Shown one piece after another: positions 63,705 through 64,000 of a stretch of 64,000 nt of DNA. Source of the DNA: Actinacidiphila guanduensis (GTDB lineage Bacteria > Actinomycetota > Actinomycetes > Streptomycetales > Streptomycetaceae); contig NZ_FNIE01000012.1 in assembly GCF_900103985.1 (NCBI RefSeq), positions 1 through 64,000 on the forward strand. Reading direction: 5' to 3'. The notes below the pieces were generated by a model that searched no databases, was not told the DNA's origin, and saw nothing but the letters and a program-made list of their open reading frames with translations. Made by a program: the position numbers and the translations under genes. Numbering within the stretch: the first letter of the stretch is position 1; each line of letters begins with the position of its first letter.

Positions 63705-64000
63705 ATGGGACGCCCTCGCCGCATCGTGCTCATCCGGCACGGCGAGTCCCAGGGCAACGAGGACGACGGCATCTACGCGCGGGTGCCCGACCACGCCCTG
63801 GAGCTCACCGCGAAAGGACGGCGGCAGGCCGCGGCGGCCGGCGCCGGGCTGCGCGCGCTCTTCGGCACCGAGCGCGTCCAGGCGTTCGTCTCGCCCTACC
63901 GGCGCACCTGGCACACCTTCGAGGAGCTTCGTCTCGACCCGTGCCGGGTCCAGGCGCGCGAGGAGCCGCGGCTGCGCGAGCAGGACTGGGGCAATTGGCA
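63705..64000 (+). CDS. Histidine phosphatase family protein (partial)
   Basis: The first 98 codons of a histidine phosphatase (phosphoglycerate-mutase-like) gene that runs off the right edge. The catalytic RHG motif is in IVLIRHGESQGNEDDG, with His12 as the phospho-acceptor. Further features are DHALELTAKGRRQAAAAG, VSPYRRTWHTFEEL and LREQDWGNW, typical of the fructose-2,6-bisphosphatase/GpmB-like branch. The substrate cannot be told from this part. The ATG is supported by the -10 element 13 nt upstream. Confidence 0.9.
   Translation, partial: MGRPRRIVLIRHGESQGNEDDGIYARVPDHALELTAKGRRQAAAAGAGLRALFGTERVQAFVSPYRRTWHTFEELRLDPCRVQAREEPRLREQDWGNW

Overview
The window is high-GC chromosomal DNA of a Streptomyces species or close relative. 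The evidence is third-position GC bias throughout, frequent GTG and TTG starts, tRNA without an encoded CCA end, and a gene order that matches the conserved Streptomyces core: rrn end, osaCAB, ftsK, rimO, pgsA, cinA, clgR, dps, nei, lhr, recA, recX, miaB, miaA, dapF, rshA, hflX, dinG, lexA, nrdR, nrdJ. No insertion sequence, prophage, CRISPR array or plasmid marker was seen. Identifications rest on reading motifs and family resemblance. No database search was run.

Region 1 (1-10.6 kb): the last gene of an rRNA operon (5S), a shortened DegT-like protein without its catalytic lysine, tRNA-Thr(GGT), then the osmotic-stress locus. osaC (anti-sigma-type ATPase plus PP2C phosphatase) is divergent from osaA (a giant HAMP-array hybrid kinase), which is followed by the response regulator osaB. 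Region 2 (10.8-20.3 kb): ftsK, a RodZ-like protein, the tRNA/ribosome-modification and lipid string rimO-pgsA-cinA, the protease regulator clgR, a Dps protein and a Nei DNA glycosylase. Region 3 (20.8-31 kb): the helicase lhr, a frameshifted AraC regulator next to azlCD exporter genes, a DUF3046 protein, an AI-2E family permease, and recA-recX with a LexA-type box in the recA promoter.

Region 4 (31-46 kb): an FAD monooxygenase, a two-component system resembling GluR-GluK together with an orphan TAXI binding protein, then miaB, a LigB-like protein, a small antitoxin-like protein, miaA, a membrane protein, dapF, rshA and hflX. Region 5 (46.6-52.6 kb): a four-gene NRPS-independent siderophore-type cluster (diaminobutyrate aminotransferase, two IucA/IucC synthetases, one acyltransferase). 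Region 6 (52.6-55.7 kb): a phospho-signalling module made of a zinc-ribbon/FHA protein, a soluble Ser/Thr kinase, and a PIN/NYN-nuclease-like protein fused to a zinc ribbon and an FHA domain. Region 7 (55.7-64 kb): dinG, lexA, nrdR-nrdJ with a pair of NrdR boxes, a YdbC-like protein and a truncated histidine phosphatase gene.

The genes form several functional blocks: osmotic stress signalling, DNA repair and SOS (recA, recX, lexA, dinG, lhr, nei), dNTP supply (nrdRJ), tRNA and ribosome maturation (miaA, miaB, rimO, hflX), and chromosome segregation (ftsK). The least ordinary parts are the kinase/FHA/PIN module, the minimal siderophore cluster, the lysine-less DegT protein and a recurring promoter layout (TAnnnT exactly 13 bases before the start codon) that points to leaderless mRNAs.
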